DNA of 64,000 nucleotides from Bacteroidales bacterium (lineage in GTDB: Bacteria > Bacteroidota > Bacteroidia > Bacteroidales > VadinHA17), in NCBI GenBank assembly GCA_016709865.1, contig JADJLX010000003.1, positions 62,001 to 126,000 on the forward strand. Reading direction: 5' to 3'. Positions 9,297 to 21,013 of this stretch are shown here, one piece after another (position 1 is the first letter of the stretch; every line of letters starts with the position of its first letter). A program made the translations under genes and the position numbers. Below the pieces are notes generated by a model. It was not told the origin of the DNA, made no database searches, and worked only from the letters and a program-made list of their open reading frames with translations.

Positions 9297-9311
9297 TTTA
9301 ACACTAAAAAA

Positions 9312-9380
9312 ATGATTTACATTCATCTGTCACACAACAACTTTATTATGCCGCTCATGCCTATGTGCATGTGCTGGTAA
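9312..9380 (+). CDS. Met/Cys-rich leader peptide ORF (22 codons)
   Basis: An ORF of 22 codons lies between the SAM riboswitch and metY. Its last ten residues are MPLMPMCMCW: four Met and two Cys, exactly the sulphur amino acids the downstream operon makes. Its start context, actaaaaaaATG, is identical to the context of the metY start 174 bases downstream, which argues for real translation initiation. This pattern fits an attenuation or translation-coupling leader peptide that senses charged tRNA-Met and tRNA-Cys. The sequence after its stop includes a possible long-range stem (ACCGGA at 9418-9423 with TCCGGT at 9453-9458). I do not recognise it as a named family. The regulatory role is inference. 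Confidence 0.65.
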   Translation: MIYIHLSHNNFIMPLMPMCMCW

Positions 9381-9431
9381 AGCTTTGATTTGTAATCCGT
9401 CTATTTTCTAATTAACAACCGGAGGTCATGA

Positions 9432-10790
<1,359 letters not shown>

Positions 10791-10802
10791 TTGTTTAGTG
10801 AA

Positions 10803-12002
10803 ATGACAAGAGAAAAGTTAAGAATAGGGATGTTTGGTTACGGTTGTGTGGGACAGGGTCTCCACGATGTACTGAACAGCAGCAAAGGTTTCAAGGCAGA
10901 TATAGTGAAGATCTGCGTTAAGGACCGTACAAAGAAGCGAAGGATCCCGATGGAGAATTTCACTTTTGATAAGGATGAAATTCTGAATGATCCTTCAATA
11001 AACCTTGTTGTTGAACTTATTGACGATGCAGATGAGGCATTTAACATTGTGACCACCGCTATGAACAGCGGCAAGAATGTTGTTTCTGCGAACAAGATGA
11101 TGATAGCAAAACACTTTAAGGAGCTTGTTGATCTTCAGGCTAAAAACAAAGTATCTCTTCTGTATGAAGCGTCAGCCGGAGCAAGTATTCCAATAATACG
11201 AAACCTGGAGGAATATTATGATAATGAGCTTCTATACTCTTTGCGCGGGATCTTAAATGGTACAACAAATTATATCCTCACAAAAATGCATAATGAGGGT
11301 ATTGCTTATTCCAAAGCACTAAAAGAAGCCCAGGAAAAGGGCTTTGCCGAGTCTGATCCTACCCTCGATGTGGAAGGGTGGGATCCAAAGTACAAGCTTT
11401 GCATAATAACCGGACATGCCTACGGACTTTTCCTTAAACCGGAGGAGGTCTTCCATTACGGAATAAATAAAATATCAGAATTTGATATACAATATGCCAA
11501 GGAGAAAGGCTTTAAGATCAAGCTTGTTCCATATGTAGGCAAGACAAACGAGAATACTATTACAAGTTTTGTATTGCCGCGCTTCATCTCCTCAGATAAA
11601 TATCTCTATAATGTAGATAATGAGTACAATGGAGTGATAACCGAAGCAGCTTTTGCCGACAAGCAATTCTTCAGCGGAAAGGGTGCAGGCGGACATGCCA
11701 CCGGAAGTGCTGTTCTTTCTGATATATCTGCCAACTCTTACGGTTACAGATATGAGTATAAGAAGTTTCAGCAGGGAACAGTGTCAAATTATACCCGAAA
11801 CCATAAACTTGAGGTCTATCTAAGGTATAAAGATGAAAAGGACAGGGAATTATTTGGATTTGAGGAAGTCTCGGAATACTTTAGCGGAAGATTTTATAAG
11901 TACGTGATCGGAGTCGTAAATCTTGAAAATCTTTATGCTTTACGAGAACAACTTCGCACTCTGGACGTTTTCATAGTGAATACGGGAAGAAAGGTAAAAT
12001 AA
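10803..12002 (+). CDS. hom: Homoserine dehydrogenase
   Basis: A 399-residue NAD(P)-dependent oxidoreductase converting aspartate semialdehyde to homoserine, the precursor for the methionine branch. The Rossmann motif [13 protein letters not shown] is at the N-terminus. [11 protein letters not shown] and [19 protein letters not shown] are typical of the catalytic domain. There is no clear ACT domain in the C-terminal 60 residues, so feedback control by threonine may be missing, which would fit control by the upstream riboswitch instead. The ATG at 10803 is preferred to an in-frame TTG at 10791 that abuts the metY stop. metH starts one base after its stop codon. Confidence 0.9.
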   Translation: MTREKLRIGMFGYGCVGQGLHDVLNSSKGFKADIVKICVKDRTKKRRIPMENFTFDKDEILNDPSINLVVELIDDADEAFNIVTTAMNSGKNVVSANKMMIAKHFKELVDLQAKNKVSLLYEASAGASIPIIRNLEEYYDNELLYSLRGILNGTTNYILTKMHNEGIAYSKALKEAQEKGFAESDPTLDVEGWDPKYKLCIITGHAYGLFLKPEEVFHYGINKISEFDIQYAKEKGFKIKLVPYVGKTNENTITSFVLPRFISSDKYLYNVDNEYNGVITEAAFADKQFFSGKGAGGHATGSAVLSDISANSYGYRYEYKKFQQGTVSNYTRNHKLEVYLRYKDEKDRELFGFEEVSEYFSGRFYKYVIGVVNLENLYALREQLRTLDVFIVNTGRKVK

Positions 12003-12003
12003 A

Positions 12004-15000
12004 ATGAAGCAAGCTTTAGAACAAATTATCCATCAAAAGATACTGATCCTTGATGGTGCAATGGGCACCATGATCCAGAAACACAAGCTTCAGGAGATTG
12101 ATTACCGTGGCGAGAGGTTTAAGGATGACAAAATGCTGCAGAAGGGAAATAATGACCTGCTTTCAATAACACAACCTGCCGTCATTAAGGCAATTCACAG
12201 GCAGTATCTGGAAGCAGGAGCCGATATTATCACAACAAATACCTTTAATTCGAACAGGGTCTCAATGGCTGACTATGGCATGGAGTCTCTTGTTTATGAA
12301 ATGAATGTTCAGTCGGCTCATCTGGTGGCTGAGGCAATCAGGGAGTTTGAAGGTTCAAAAGAGCCTGAGTCACATTATATTGCAGGTACTCTGGGACCTA
12401 CCAACCGCACCGCATCAATGTCATCCGATGTAAATGATCCGGGCGCCAGGGCTGTTACTTTTGACCAGCTTGTTGAGGCATATTCCGAGCAAACCCGCGG
12501 ATTAATTGATGGAGGAGTCCATGTTCTTCTTGTTGAAACAATTTTTGATGTTCTTAACTGCAAGGCAGCTCTCTTTGCCATAGATTCGGTATTTGAGGAA
12601 AAAGGAGTGCGTTTGCCAGTGATGGTCTCAGGTACTATTACCGATGCCAGCGGCAGGACACTTACGGGTCAGACCCTTGAAGCCTTCATGGTTTCAGTTT
12701 CACATTTTCCGCTTTTAAGCATCGGTCTCAACTGTGCCCTCGGAGCTGAACAACTTCGTCCTTTCATTGAAGAGCTGTCACTGAAATCCGGATTCTATGT
12801 ATCTGTTCATCCTAACGCCGGACTGCCTAACCAGTTCGGGGAATATGACCAGTCGGCAGCATTCATGGCCTCAATAGCTGAGGACTTTATGAAGGAGGGT
12901 TGGGTGAATATTATTGGCGGCTGTTGCGGTACCACACCTCTTCATATACAAAAGATTGCTGAAGCCTCTAAACATTATAAACCAAGAGTAAAACCTGAGA
13001 TAAAGAAATTTACCAGGCTTAGCGGACTTGAGGTCCTGACAATTACTCCGGAGACAAACTTTGTTAACATAGGTGAACGGACAAACGTTTCCGGGTCAAT
13101 CAAGTTCGCAAGACTTATAAAAGAAGAGAAATATGATGAGGCCCTGGCTATTGCCAGAAACCAGGTAGAAGGCGGGGCACAGGTGATCGACATTTGCATG
13201 GATGAGGCTATGCTCGATTCGGAAAAGGCGATGGTTAAGTTTGTAAACCTTATCATGGCTGAGCCCGATATCTCAAAGCTTCCGCTGATGATCGATTCAT
13301 CGCGCTGGAACACAATTGAATCTGCACTTAAATGCATTCAGGGAAAATCGGTGGTAAACTCTATAAGCCTGAAAGAAGGTGAAGAAGTATTCCTTTCACA
13401 TGCACGCAAAATCAGAAAATATGGAGCTGCAGCAGTTGTAATGCTTTTTGATGAGGATGGTCAGGCCGATACATACGAACGCAGGATTGCTGTTGCAGAA
13501 AGATGCTACAGGCTGCTTGTTGATAAATTAAACTTCCCTCCTGAAGATATAATATTTGACCCGAATGTTCTGGCAATTGCCACAGGCATAGAGGAACATA
13601 ACAATTATGCAGTTAATTTCCTCAGGGCAACAGAATGGATTAAGGCAAACCTTCCTCATGTAAAGGTCAGCGGAGGAATCAGCAATCTCTCATTCTCATT
13701 CCGGGGGACAGATAAAATCCGCGAAGCTATTCACTCTGTCTTCCTTTATCATGCTATAAAGTCAGGACTTGACATGGGTATTGTAAATCCGGGTATGTTG
13801 CAGGTATACACAGAAATAGACCCTGTTCTGCTTGAGCTTACTGAAGATGTTGTGATGAACCGCAGGAAAGATGGGACCGAAAGACTCGTAAAATTTGCAG
13901 AGGGGATTAAGAATGAAGGCAAAAAAGTAGAGAAGGAAGATGCCTGGCGTCAGCTCGATGTTGTTGAAAGGATAAAGCATTCTCTTGTGCGGGGACTAGA
14001 TGAATTTATAGAACAGGATGTTGAAGAAGCACGTTCGCTTTACAGGCGTTCCATTGAACTGATTGAAGGTCCGCTGATGGGTGGTATGAATGTGGTAGGC
14101 GATCTTTTCGGATCAGGAAAAATGTTCCTGCCGCAGGTGGTTAAAAGCGCCAGGGTGATGAAAAAGGCAGTTTCAAAACTTGCACCTTACATAGAACTGG
14201 AAAGTGAAGGGGAAGAGAAAAAAACAGCCGGTAAGGTGCTTCTTGCAACTGTCAAGGGCGATGTCCATGATATAGGTAAGAATATTGTAGGGGTGGTGCT
14301 CTCATGTAATAATTATGAGATCATTGACCTTGGCGTAATGGTGCCTGCTGATAAAATAATAGATACTGCAATAAAAGAAAATGTGGATATTATCGGGCTC
14401 AGCGGATTAATTACACCTTCACTTGAGGAGATGGTACATGTTGCTTCTGAAATGGAGCGAAGAAAACTCACAACACCACTTCTTATCGGCGGTGCAACTA
14501 CATCTGAAATTCACGGAGCCGTAAAAGTGGCACCTGCATATTCAGGTTCTGTCATTCACGTTAAAGATGCATCAAAGGCAGCCGGTGTTGTTTCTGCTTT
14601 GCTGCAGACTGACAATAAGATTTATGTGAAGTCGATAAAAGATAAGTATAAGAAGCTGCGCGATGATCACAGTTCACGTCAGGTAGAAAAGAATCTGCTT
14701 TCGCTGGAAGAGGCAAGGAAAAACAGGTTTGTTACTGACTGGAAAGCTGAAAATCTTAAGGAGCCATCAAAGCCCGGACATCATATTCTTAGTGAGATAG
14801 ACATCAAAGAGCTTATTGGTTATATCGACTGGACATTCTTTTTCTTTTCATGGAAGATCTCGGGAAAGTATCCTGCAATTTTTAATGATCCTGTAAAAGG
14901 TGTTGAGGCGAAGAAACTTTTTGATGATGCCCAGTTCTATCTGAAAGAAATAGTTGACCATAAACTTTTGACTGCCAGGGCTGTATTTGGCTTATATCCT

Positions 15001-15198
15001 GCTGTTTCGGATGGTGATGATGTGAAACTTTTCACAGATAAAAGACAAAAAGGAACTGAAATCAGTTCTCCGGTTCTTAAGGAATCAGGAGACAAAAGAG
15101 AAAGGGGTACCCAATCTTTGTCTTTCAGATTATATTGCACCGGAATCGACAGGACTAACAGATACAATCGGAGCATTTGTTGTTACAGCGGATATTGA
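12004..15198 (+). CDS. metH: Cobalamin-dependent methionine synthase, 5' part (frameshifted)
   Basis: MetH transfers the methyl group of methyltetrahydrofolate to homocysteine by way of cobalamin. Modules in order are the homocysteine domain with zinc cysteines (GLNCALG and Cys307-Cys308 in GGCCGTTP), the folate-binding barrel ([14 protein letters not shown]), the helical cap, and the B12 domain with DVHDIGKN, where His755 is the lower axial ligand. The reactivation domain begins near residue 960. Genuine sequence ends near 15106; the last ~30 residues of this frame are out of phase. The correct phase continues to 15655. Removing one base in the GGGG or CCC run at 15104-15112 restores a single protein of about 1216 residues, the usual MetH size. 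Confidence 0.9.
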   Translation: MKQALEQIIHQKILILDGAMGTMIQKHKLQEIDYRGERFKDDKMLQKGNNDLLSITQPAVIKAIHRQYLEAGADIITTNTFNSNRVSMADYGMESLVYEMNVQSAHLVAEAIREFEGSKEPESHYIAGTLGPTNRTASMSSDVNDPGARAVTFDQLVEAYSEQTRGLIDGGVHVLLVETIFDVLNCKAALFAIDSVFEEKGVRLPVMVSGTITDASGRTLTGQTLEAFMVSVSHFPLLSIGLNCALGAEQLRPFIEELSLKSGFYVSVHPNAGLPNQFGEYDQSAAFMASIAEDFMKEGWVNIIGGCCGTTPLHIQKIAEASKHYKPRVKPEIKKFTRLSGLEVLTITPETNFVNIGERTNVSGSIKFARLIKEEKYDEALAIARNQVEGGAQVIDICMDEAMLDSEKAMVKFVNLIMAEPDISKLPLMIDSSRWNTIESALKCIQGKSVVNSISLKEGEEVFLSHARKIRKYGAAAVVMLFDEDGQADTYERRIAVAERCYRLLVDKLNFPPEDIIFDPNVLAIATGIEEHNNYAVNFLRATEWIKANLPHVKVSGGISNLSFSFRGTDKIREAIHSVFLYHAIKSGLDMGIVNPGMLQVYTEIDPVLLELTEDVVMNRRKDGTERLVKFAEGIKNEGKKVEKEDAWRQLDVVERIKHSLVRGLDEFIEQDVEEARSLYRRSIELIEGPLMGGMNVVGDLFGSGKMFLPQVVKSARVMKKAVSKLAPYIELESEGEEKKTAGKVLLATVKGDVHDIGKNIVGVVLSCNNYEIIDLGVMVPADKIIDTAIKENVDIIGLSGLITPSLEEMVHVASEMERRKLTTPLLIGGATTSEIHGAVKVAPAYSGSVIHVKDASKAAGVVSALLQTDNKIYVKSIKDKYKKLRDDHSSRQVEKNLLSLEEARKNRFVTDWKAENLKEPSKPGHHILSEIDIKELIGYIDWTFFFFSWKISGKYPAIFNDPVKGVEAKKLFDDAQFYLKEIVDHKLLTARAVFGLYPAVSDGDDVKLFTDKRQKGTEISSPVLKESGDKRERGTQSLSFRLYCTGIDRTNRYNRSICCYSGY

Positions 15199-15655
15199 CA
15201 AAGATGCCTTTGGAAGATATAAGGACGATGATTATGCAACGATAATGATCAGGATACTTAGCGACAGGCTTGCAGAAGCCGCTGCAGAATGGCTGCATGA
15301 AAAGATCAGACGTGAGTACTGGGGTTATTCAACTAAGGAAAATCTTGATATTGACGGATTACTGAAACTGAAATATAAAGGTATCAGACCGGCCCCCGGA
15401 TACCCAGCCTGTCCCGACCATACTGAAAAGAGGGTACTGTTCGACCTTCTTGAAGCAGAAAAAGCTATAGGAGCAGAGCTTACGGAGAACTTCGCAATGG
15501 TGCCGCCGGCTACTGTGAGTGCGTATGTTTTTTCACATCCCGGATCGACCTATTTCAATATAGGGAAAATAGGTCCCGACCAGCTGAAAGACTATGCAGA
15601 AAGGAAAAATATGAGTATTAACGAGGCTGCCAGGTGGCTTGCCCCTAATTTATAA
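15113..15655 (+). pseudogene. metH: metH 3' part: AdoMet-binding reactivation domain, out of frame
   Basis: This frame carries the rest of the MetH activation domain: [12 protein letters not shown] immediately after the shift, then [31 protein letters not shown] and RPAPGYPACPDHTEK, the last being the S-adenosylmethionine-binding motif. It is in a +1 frame relative to the 5' part, with no loss of conserved sequence across the junction. As written it would not be made as part of MetH. Either the assembly has one extra base in a short homopolymer, or the strain has a recent mutation that would stop reductive reactivation. metF starts 7 bases later, so operon structure is intact. Confidence 0.85.
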
Positions 15656-15661
15656 TCGGAA

Positions 15662-16615
15662 ATGAGTGTTATTGATAAGATTAACAGCGCAAAAGGACCA
15701 CTATTCACGTTTGAACTGCTTCCCCCGCTTAAGGGGCATAGCATTGAAAGGATCTATACAGCAATTGACAGACTGGTCGAATTTAATCCTGCTTACATAA
15801 ATTTTACATCGCATCGCAACGAGACAACCTATTATGAGAGACCCGACGGGCTTCTTGAGAAAAAAATCGTGCGTATCAGGCCCGGGACAATTGCTCTGGC
15901 AGCTGCAGTAAAATATAAATATAATATTACTGTAGTTCCGCATATTCTGTGTGGCGGTTTTTCAAAAGAGGAGACTGAGAATGTGCTTATCGAAATGAAT
16001 TTTCTGGGTATTGATGATGTACTGGCGCTCAGGGGCGATCCCCAGAAAGGATCAAGAAGGTTTGTTGCTGAGAAAGATGGTCATACACATACCTATGAAC
16101 TTGTAAATCAGATCACAAATATGAACAATGGAAAGTATCTTGAATCGTCACTCGAAGATACTACTCCCACAAATTTCTGTATTGGTGTTGCTGCTTATCC
16201 TGAAAAACATTTTGAAGCCCCAAACAGGCAGGTAGATATTGAGAACCTTAAGCATAAGGTTGAGGCAGGGGCCAGCTACATAGTTACCCAGATGTTTTTT
16301 GATAACCGGAAATTCTGCAGGTTCAGGGATGAGTGCAGGAAAGCAGGTATTACAGTTCCTATTATTGCCGGAATAAAGCCTATCTCGGCTATGAATGATA
16401 TTAAGCTGTTACCACAGGCATTTCATATTGATCTTCCGAACGATCTTGTTTCGGCAGTGCAGAAATGCAAAACAGATAAAGAAGCACGTGAGGTTGGTAT
16501 AGAATGGGCTACAGCACAGTCGAAGGAGCTTATTAAAGAAGGAGTGCCGGGTATTCACTATTATACTCTGGGAAGATCGGATAATGTCGCAAGAATTGTG
16601 AAGGCGTCATTTTAG
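15662..16615 (+). CDS. metF: Methylenetetrahydrofolate reductase
   Basis: A 317-residue FAD-dependent (beta/alpha)8 barrel that makes 5-methyltetrahydrofolate, the methyl donor for MetH. Family marks are FTFELLPPLKGHS at the N-terminus, NFTSHRNE, DDVLALRGDP around residue 120, IGVAAYPEKH, and ASYIVTQMFFDN followed by IIAGIKP. It lies 7 bases after metH and closes the metY-hom-metH-metF operon. Bacteroidota MetF proteins usually have this length. Its 3' end faces a homocysteine methyltransferase gene across a family A inverted repeat. Confidence 0.93.
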   Translation: MSVIDKINSAKGPLFTFELLPPLKGHSIERIYTAIDRLVEFNPAYINFTSHRNETTYYERPDGLLEKKIVRIRPGTIALAAAVKYKYNITVVPHILCGGFSKEETENVLIEMNFLGIDDVLALRGDPQKGSRRFVAEKDGHTHTYELVNQITNMNNGKYLESSLEDTTPTNFCIGVAAYPEKHFEAPNRQVDIENLKHKVEAGASYIVTQMFFDNRKFCRFRDECRKAGITVPIIAGIKPISAMNDIKLLPQAFHIDLPNDLVSAVQKCKTDKEAREVGIEWATAQSKELIKEGVPGIHYYTLGRSDNVARIVKASF

Positions 16616-16626
16616 GCCCCCAAAAA

Positions 16627-16841
16627 TTTCCCCTCCTTTTGAAGGAGGGGTGGCCGCAGTAAAATGTTTGTTTGTTTCTGTAAACCTGATTTGCGGCCGG
16701 GGTGGTTGATTATTATCCCTGTTTTCATCTTTTTGTATTTTGTAATATTTCCTAAAATCAACCACCCCGGCTGGGAAATAAAAATTGTATACATCAGATA
16801 ATCAGCTATCCCAGCCACCCCTCCTTCAAAAGGAGGGGAAA
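16627..16841. repeat. Long inverted repeat, family A copy 3
   Basis: Outer arms tttcccctccttttgaagg and mirror, inner arms ggccggggtggttgatt and a near mirror (one arm reads ccccggctggg). As at 5028, it sits between two convergent genes, metF and the homocysteine methyltransferase. The arms match the other copies nearly base for base, while the centre differs. Confidence 0.8.
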
Positions 16842-16846
16842 TCAAC

Positions 16847-17725
16847 TTATCTTCCTATAGCCCTGCAAATTGCCCTGATATGCTCCGGTGTGGTACCGCA
16901 ACAACCGCCAATTATGTTTGCACCTGCTTTTATAAGCTCAGGAACATATGAAGCCATCATTTCGGGAGATTCACGAAAAACTGTTGCCCCGTCTATAAAT
17001 TCTGGTATTCCGGCATTTGCCTGAATAATGACTGGTATTTCGCTGTCTGTAGCCCTGATTGCCTTTAATATACCTATCATATCTTCAATGCCATTACCGC
17101 AATTAGATCCTACAATATGAGCTCCTGCATCTTTCATTGATGTAACCATCTCCTCGGGCGATACTCCCATCATTGTATGAAATCCCCCATCAGGATCCTT
17201 TGAGAAGGTCATTGTAATGATAACTGTGCATTTGGTATTTTCCCTGGCAGCTCTTACAGCCAATGCGGCCTCATCTATAGCCGACATTGTTTCAATAATG
17301 ATGATATCGGCTCCGCCGGCTTCAAGAGCAACTGCCTGTTCGCGGAAGGCATTATAGAGTTCCTCTTCTGTTACATCGCCCATTATCAGCATTTTACCGG
17401 TAGGGCCTATTGATCCGGCAACATGTTTTTCCCTGCCTGCAGCTTCGCGGGATATTTCTGCTGCAGCACGGTTTAATTCAGCAACTCTCTCTTCAAGCTG
17501 GTACATTGAAAGTTTGAACCGGCTTCCTCCGAAACTGTTGGTTTCAATGATATCAGAGCCTGCAAGTAAATAGGATTCTGCAATGTCTTTTACTTCAGAT
17601 TTGTGTGTGATATTCCAAAGCTCAGGGCACTCTCCGGGCTGCATTCCTTTAGCCTGCAGAAATGTACCCCATGCACCATCGCATAGCAGGATTTTATTCT
17701 GTTTTATTTTATCAAGGATACTCAT
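16847..17725 (-). CDS. Homocysteine S-methyltransferase family protein
   Basis: A 292-residue stand-alone homocysteine-binding barrel, related to the first module of MetH and to betaine-homocysteine methyltransferase. The three zinc cysteines are present: GSNCGNG and the Cys pair in [10 protein letters not shown] close to the C-terminus. The N-terminus CDGAWGTFLQAKG matches 'DGAmGT' of the family. The methyl donor cannot be read from the sequence; S-methylmethionine, betaine or a corrinoid protein are possible. It lies between metF and metK, so a role in methionine supply or salvage is likely. If the metH frameshift is real, this gene could supply some methionine synthase activity. Confidence 0.85.
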   Translation of the reverse strand: MSILDKIKQNKILLCDGAWGTFLQAKGMQPGECPELWNITHKSEVKDIAESYLLAGSDIIETNSFGGSRFKLSMYQLEERVAELNRAAAEISREAAGREKHVAGSIGPTGKMLIMGDVTEEELYNAFREQAVALEAGGADIIIIETMSAIDEAALAVRAARENTKCTVIITMTFSKDPDGGFHTMMGVSPEEMVTSMKDAGAHIVGSNCGNGIEDMIGILKAIRATDSEIPVIIQANAGIPEFIDGATVFRESPEMMASYVPELIKAGANIIGGCCGTTPEHIRAICRAIGR

Positions 17726-17753
17726 TAGATCTTAATTCTCCAATCCAAATCCT

Positions 17754-17859
17754 TTAACCACAAAGGGCACTAAGGTCTACACAAAGGACACAAAGTTTTG
17801 ATATACATGATTTTACTTTGTGTACCTTGGTGATTTCCTTTGTGTCCTTCGTGGTAAAA
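17754..17859. repeat. CACAAAG-type inverted repeat, copy 1
   Basis: The left arm starts ttaaccacaaagggcactaa and repeats acacaaaggacacaaag. The right arm from 17816 is a near reverse complement ending ccttcgtggtaaaa. A second copy is at 36667-36773. It lies between metK and the homocysteine methyltransferase gene. Confidence 0.7.
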
Positions 17860-17881
17860 AAGAACTTTATCTGTTACCGTA

Positions 17882-19225
17882 TTAAAGTTTGAACGCCTTC
17901 TTAATCTTCTCTACATAATCAAGTTTCTCCCATGCGAAGAATTCAACTTTCTTGAGAGAGACTTTTTTGCCGTTACCGTTAACAGCTTTTGCTTTGCTGC
18001 CCGGCACATCATAATACACTTCAATATTCTGAGAATAGCTCTCACGTCCGAAGTGGCCATATGATGCTGTTGGAAGGAACACCGGATTTTTAAGTCCGAA
18101 GCGCTGTACAATAGAGTAAGGACGCATGTCGAACAGTTTGTTGATTGTCAGGGCAATCTCCCCGTCGTGAAGAACATTACCTTTCTTGTCTTTTATTTTA
18201 GCTGTTCCGTATGTATTAACATATAAACCAACAGGCTGAGCAACACCGATTGCATAAGCAACCTGAATAAGTGCCTGGTCGCAAACACCTGCAGCTACAA
18301 GGTTTTTAGCTATATGACGTGCAGCATAAGCAGCTGATCTGTCAACTTTTGAAGAATCTTTTCCTGAGAATGCACCTCCGCCATGAGCACCGTGTCCGCC
18401 GTAAGTATCAACAATGATCTTGCGTCCGGTAAGACCTGTATCACCATGAGGACCACCGATAACAAACTTACCTGTCGGGTTAACAAGCAGTTTGAAATCT
18501 TTTCCAAACAGTTTCTGGATTCTTGCAGGAAGGCTTTTCTTAACTCTCGGTATCAAGAATTTCTCAAGATCTTCCTTAATCTTCTGCTGCATGGCTTTTT
18601 CAGCAGCCAGTTCAGCTTTATGTGATTTGTCTTTCGGGAGGACAAACTCATCGTGCTGGGTACTGATTACTATAGTGTCTATTCTCAAAGGATTACTGTT
18701 ATCGTCATATTCAAGAGTCACCTGTGATTTACTGTCGGGACGAAGGTATTTCATCTGTTTGCCCTCTTTCCTTATTGCAGCAAGCTCCTCAAGAAGCCTG
18801 TGAGACAACTCTATAGTCAGTGGCATGTAATTGTCCATTTCGCGACAAGCATAGCCGAACATCATACCCTGGTCGCCTGCTCCCTGTTCTTCAGGTTTTT
18901 CGCGAACGACACCCTGGTTGATATCGCCCGATTGTTCATGTATGGTTGAAATAACACCGCATGAATCGCTGTCGAAACGGTATTCAGCTTTTGTATAACC
19001 AATGTTACGGATAACGCCGCGTGCTACCTCCTGGTTATCGACCCATCCGTTTGTACGGACTTCCCCGCCGCAAACAACAAGACCGGTAGTTACGAATGTC
19101 TCGCATGCAACTTTTGATTCCGGGTCCCAGCGAAGGAACTCATCAAGTAATGCATCTGATATCTGATCGGCTACCTTATCGGGGTGCCCTTCTGAAACTG
19201 ATTCTGAAGTAAATAAATAACCCAT
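17882..19225 (-). CDS. metK: S-adenosylmethionine synthetase
   Basis: A 447-residue enzyme forming S-adenosylmethionine from methionine and ATP. Family motifs: [20 protein letters not shown] at residues 9-28 (ATP binding), [12 protein letters not shown] near 115, and [14 protein letters not shown] followed by [18 protein letters not shown] (read as short pieces GGAFSGKD and KVDRSAAY). The protein is longer than the ~385-residue E. coli enzyme, as is usual in Bacteroidota, with an insertion before the C-terminal domain. Its product is the ligand of the riboswitch upstream of metY, so the region holds both the synthesis of SAM and its sensor. It is not itself preceded by a visible riboswitch. 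Confidence 0.95.
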   Translation of the reverse strand: MGYLFTSESVSEGHPDKVADQISDALLDEFLRWDPESKVACETFVTTGLVVCGGEVRTNGWVDNQEVARGVIRNIGYTKAEYRFDSDSCGVISTIHEQSGDINQGVVREKPEEQGAGDQGMMFGYACREMDNYMPLTIELSHRLLEELAAIRKEGKQMKYLRPDSKSQVTLEYDDNSNPLRIDTIVISTQHDEFVLPKDKSHKAELAAEKAMQQKIKEDLEKFLIPRVKKSLPARIQKLFGKDFKLLVNPTGKFVIGGPHGDTGLTGRKIIVDTYGGHGAHGGGAFSGKDSSKVDRSAAYAARHIAKNLVAAGVCDQALIQVAYAIGVAQPVGLYVNTYGTAKIKDKKGNVLHDGEIALTINKLFDMRPYSIVQRFGLKNPVFLPTASYGHFGRESYSQNIEVYYDVPGSKAKAVNGNGKKVSLKKVEFFAWEKLDYVEKIKKAFKL

Positions 19226-19440
19226 CTTAAACTATTTTAAATTATTACTAACAATTAAGAGTCCGAAGTCCGGAGACAGAAGACCGAAGTAATTTTTCAG
19301 TGAGAAGATTGGTGATTGTTGATAGAGGATATTAGAAGCGGTTTAGCATTTTTTTCCTGTGGTTGCAATCAGCACAAATTTTTCCACCAAAATATTACGG
19401 CACAAAGCAAACAAAAAAAATCCGAATAACCAAAAAAGTA

Positions 19441-20352
19441 TCAGCTGGTCAGATGTCTGAATACTTCCTCGAGATTGCTCTCCTGTTTCTGAAGTGAAAG
19501 GACTGTGAGGTTATTCCTTACTGCGAAATTAAAAATATCAGGACGGATATCTTTTTCACCTTCAGCTTCTATATTCCAGATATTCTTTGTTATTTGTTTC
19601 ACAGTTCCGCCTGAAGCAAATTTAGAAATCAGGGTTTCTGTTATCTCCCTGTCAAATTCTACCTGTATTATCTGTCTGGGTTTCTTAATCACAGAGTATA
19701 TTTTACTCTTTTCTTCATTTGCTACTATTACTCCTTTATCGATTATTATAACCCTGTCACAAATCGCTTCAACCTCCTGCATTATATGAGTTGACAGCAT
19801 TACTGTTTTTTTCTTTCCAGCCTCTTTGATCAGGTTTCTGATCTCAACTATCTGATTCGGGTCGAGTCCTGTTGTTGCTTCGTCGAGAATCAGCACAGCA
19901 GGGTTGTGGATAAGGGCCTGTGCCAGTCCGACCCTCTGTCTGTAGCCCTTTGAGAGCGCTCCGATCTTTTTCTTCTGTTCAGGAAGAAGTCCGGTCAATT
20001 CAATTATATCATCTATTTGCTTTTTCTTTGATGCCCCTGTTTTATATATTGAAGCAACAAATCCCAGGTATTCCCTGATGTACATTTCAGGATAGAGCGG
20101 ATTGTTTTCAGGTAAGTAGCCAATCTGTTTCCGGACTTCAATATTTTCAGTTCCCACCTCAAGATCATTTACAATTACCTTCCCGGATGATGCCGGAATA
20201 AATCCGGTAATAATCTTCATCATAGTAGATTTCCCGGCGCCATTAGGCCCCAGAAAACCAACAATCTCCCCTGTCTTTATTTCAAATGAGACATTATCGA
20301 GGGCTCTCTGCTCACCATAAAGCTTTGTAACCCCCTGAACTATAATAGACAT
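19441..20352 (-). CDS. gldA: ABC transporter ATP-binding protein, GldA-like
   Basis: A 303-residue ATPase. Walker A GPNGAGKS is near residue 35, the signature LSKGYRQRVGLAQAL near 135, Walker B VLILDEATTGLDP near 155 and the switch His in LSTHIMQEVE. The spacing and the 'LSKGYRQR' signature match GldA, the ATPase linked to gliding motility in Flavobacteriia, though such proteins also occur in non-gliding Bacteroidota. GldF/GldG permease genes are not adjacent. It could therefore be a general multidrug or nodulation-type ABC ATPase. The presence of gldKLMN elsewhere in the window makes the GldA name reasonable but not proven. Confidence 0.7.
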   Translation of the reverse strand: MSIIVQGVTKLYGEQRALDNVSFEIKTGEIVGFLGPNGAGKSTMMKIITGFIPASSGKVIVNDLEVGTENIEVRKQIGYLPENNPLYPEMYIREYLGFVASIYKTGASKKKQIDDIIELTGLLPEQKKKIGALSKGYRQRVGLAQALIHNPAVLILDEATTGLDPNQIVEIRNLIKEAGKKKTVMLSTHIMQEVEAICDRVIIIDKGVIVANEEKSKIYSVIKKPRQIIQVEFDREITETLISKFASGGTVKQITKNIWNIEAEGEKDIRPDIFNFAVRNNLTVLSLQKQESNLEEVFRHLTS

Positions 20353-20445
20353 ATTAAAAAATTTCTTAATAATGAATCAAATGCTAAGATAGCTTGTTAA
20401 TTTATTGGATGTAAAATTAATTATTAAAATCATTTTTTATCTATG

Positions 20446-20996
20446 ATCCGTCGGCTTAAGCCGACGGCAATTGGGACAATTAATAGTAATCTGAGACAAG
20501 AAGAGAGAAAAAATTCTTTTCCAGATTTGTCTGACAAATAATATATCAATAATAATTCTGTGTCTCAATTGCCGTTGGCTTCAGCCAACTGATTCATGTG
20601 AAAAGCAATTTGGACATTAAATAGAAATCGGAGATAAAAAGAGAGAAAAATCTTTTCTAGGTTTGTTTGACAAATAATACATCAATTATGATTCTGTGTC
20701 TCAATTGCCGTTGGCTTCAGCCAACTGATTCATGTGAAAAGCAATTTGGACATTAAATAGAAATCGGAGATAAAAAGAGAGAAAAATCTTTTCTAGGTTT
20801 GTTTGACAAATAATACATCAATAATAATTCTGTGTCTCAATTGGGGCTCGCCAACTGATTCATGAAAAGCAATTTGGACATTAAATAGAAATCGGAGATA
20901 AAAAAGAGAGAAAAATCTTTTCTAAGTATGTTTGACCAATAAAACATCAATTATGATTCTGTGTCTCAATTGCCGTTGGCTTCAGCCAACGGATAA
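20446..20996. repeat. Tandem array of hairpin-bearing ~130-base repeats
   Basis: The stretch 20353-21019 has no gene. It holds five hairpins: CCGTCGGCTTAAGCCGACGG at 20448-20467, then CCGTTGGCTTCAGCCAACTG at 20572 and 20708, a decayed one at 20843-20857, and CCGTTGGCTTCAGCCAACGG at 20973-20992. Linkers of about 115 bases are nearly identical, each containing gcaatttggacattaaatag and aaaaagagagaaaaatctttt. The period is about 136 bases. A further unit lies beyond the transposase gene (21574-21703), so the array looks split by the transposase cassette. Confidence 0.85.
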
Positions 20997-21013
20997 GAAT
21001 ATGGAATATGTTC

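Noticed and set aside
8625..9304. Short minus-strand frames in the cysS-metY gap, as possible small proteins
   Set aside because: They are translations of the repeat arms (for example PPFEGGVAG from the ccttttgaaggagg hairpin). The same peptide appears at every family A copy.
9111..9380. An 89-codon plus-strand frame upstream of metY
   Set aside because: It begins at a TTG inside the promoter and runs across the riboswitch. Only its last 22 codons, from the ATG at 9312, have a plausible start context.
16612..16845. Minus-strand frame before the homocysteine methyltransferase stop
   Set aside because: It is wholly encoded by a family A repeat, with no protein-like conservation expected.
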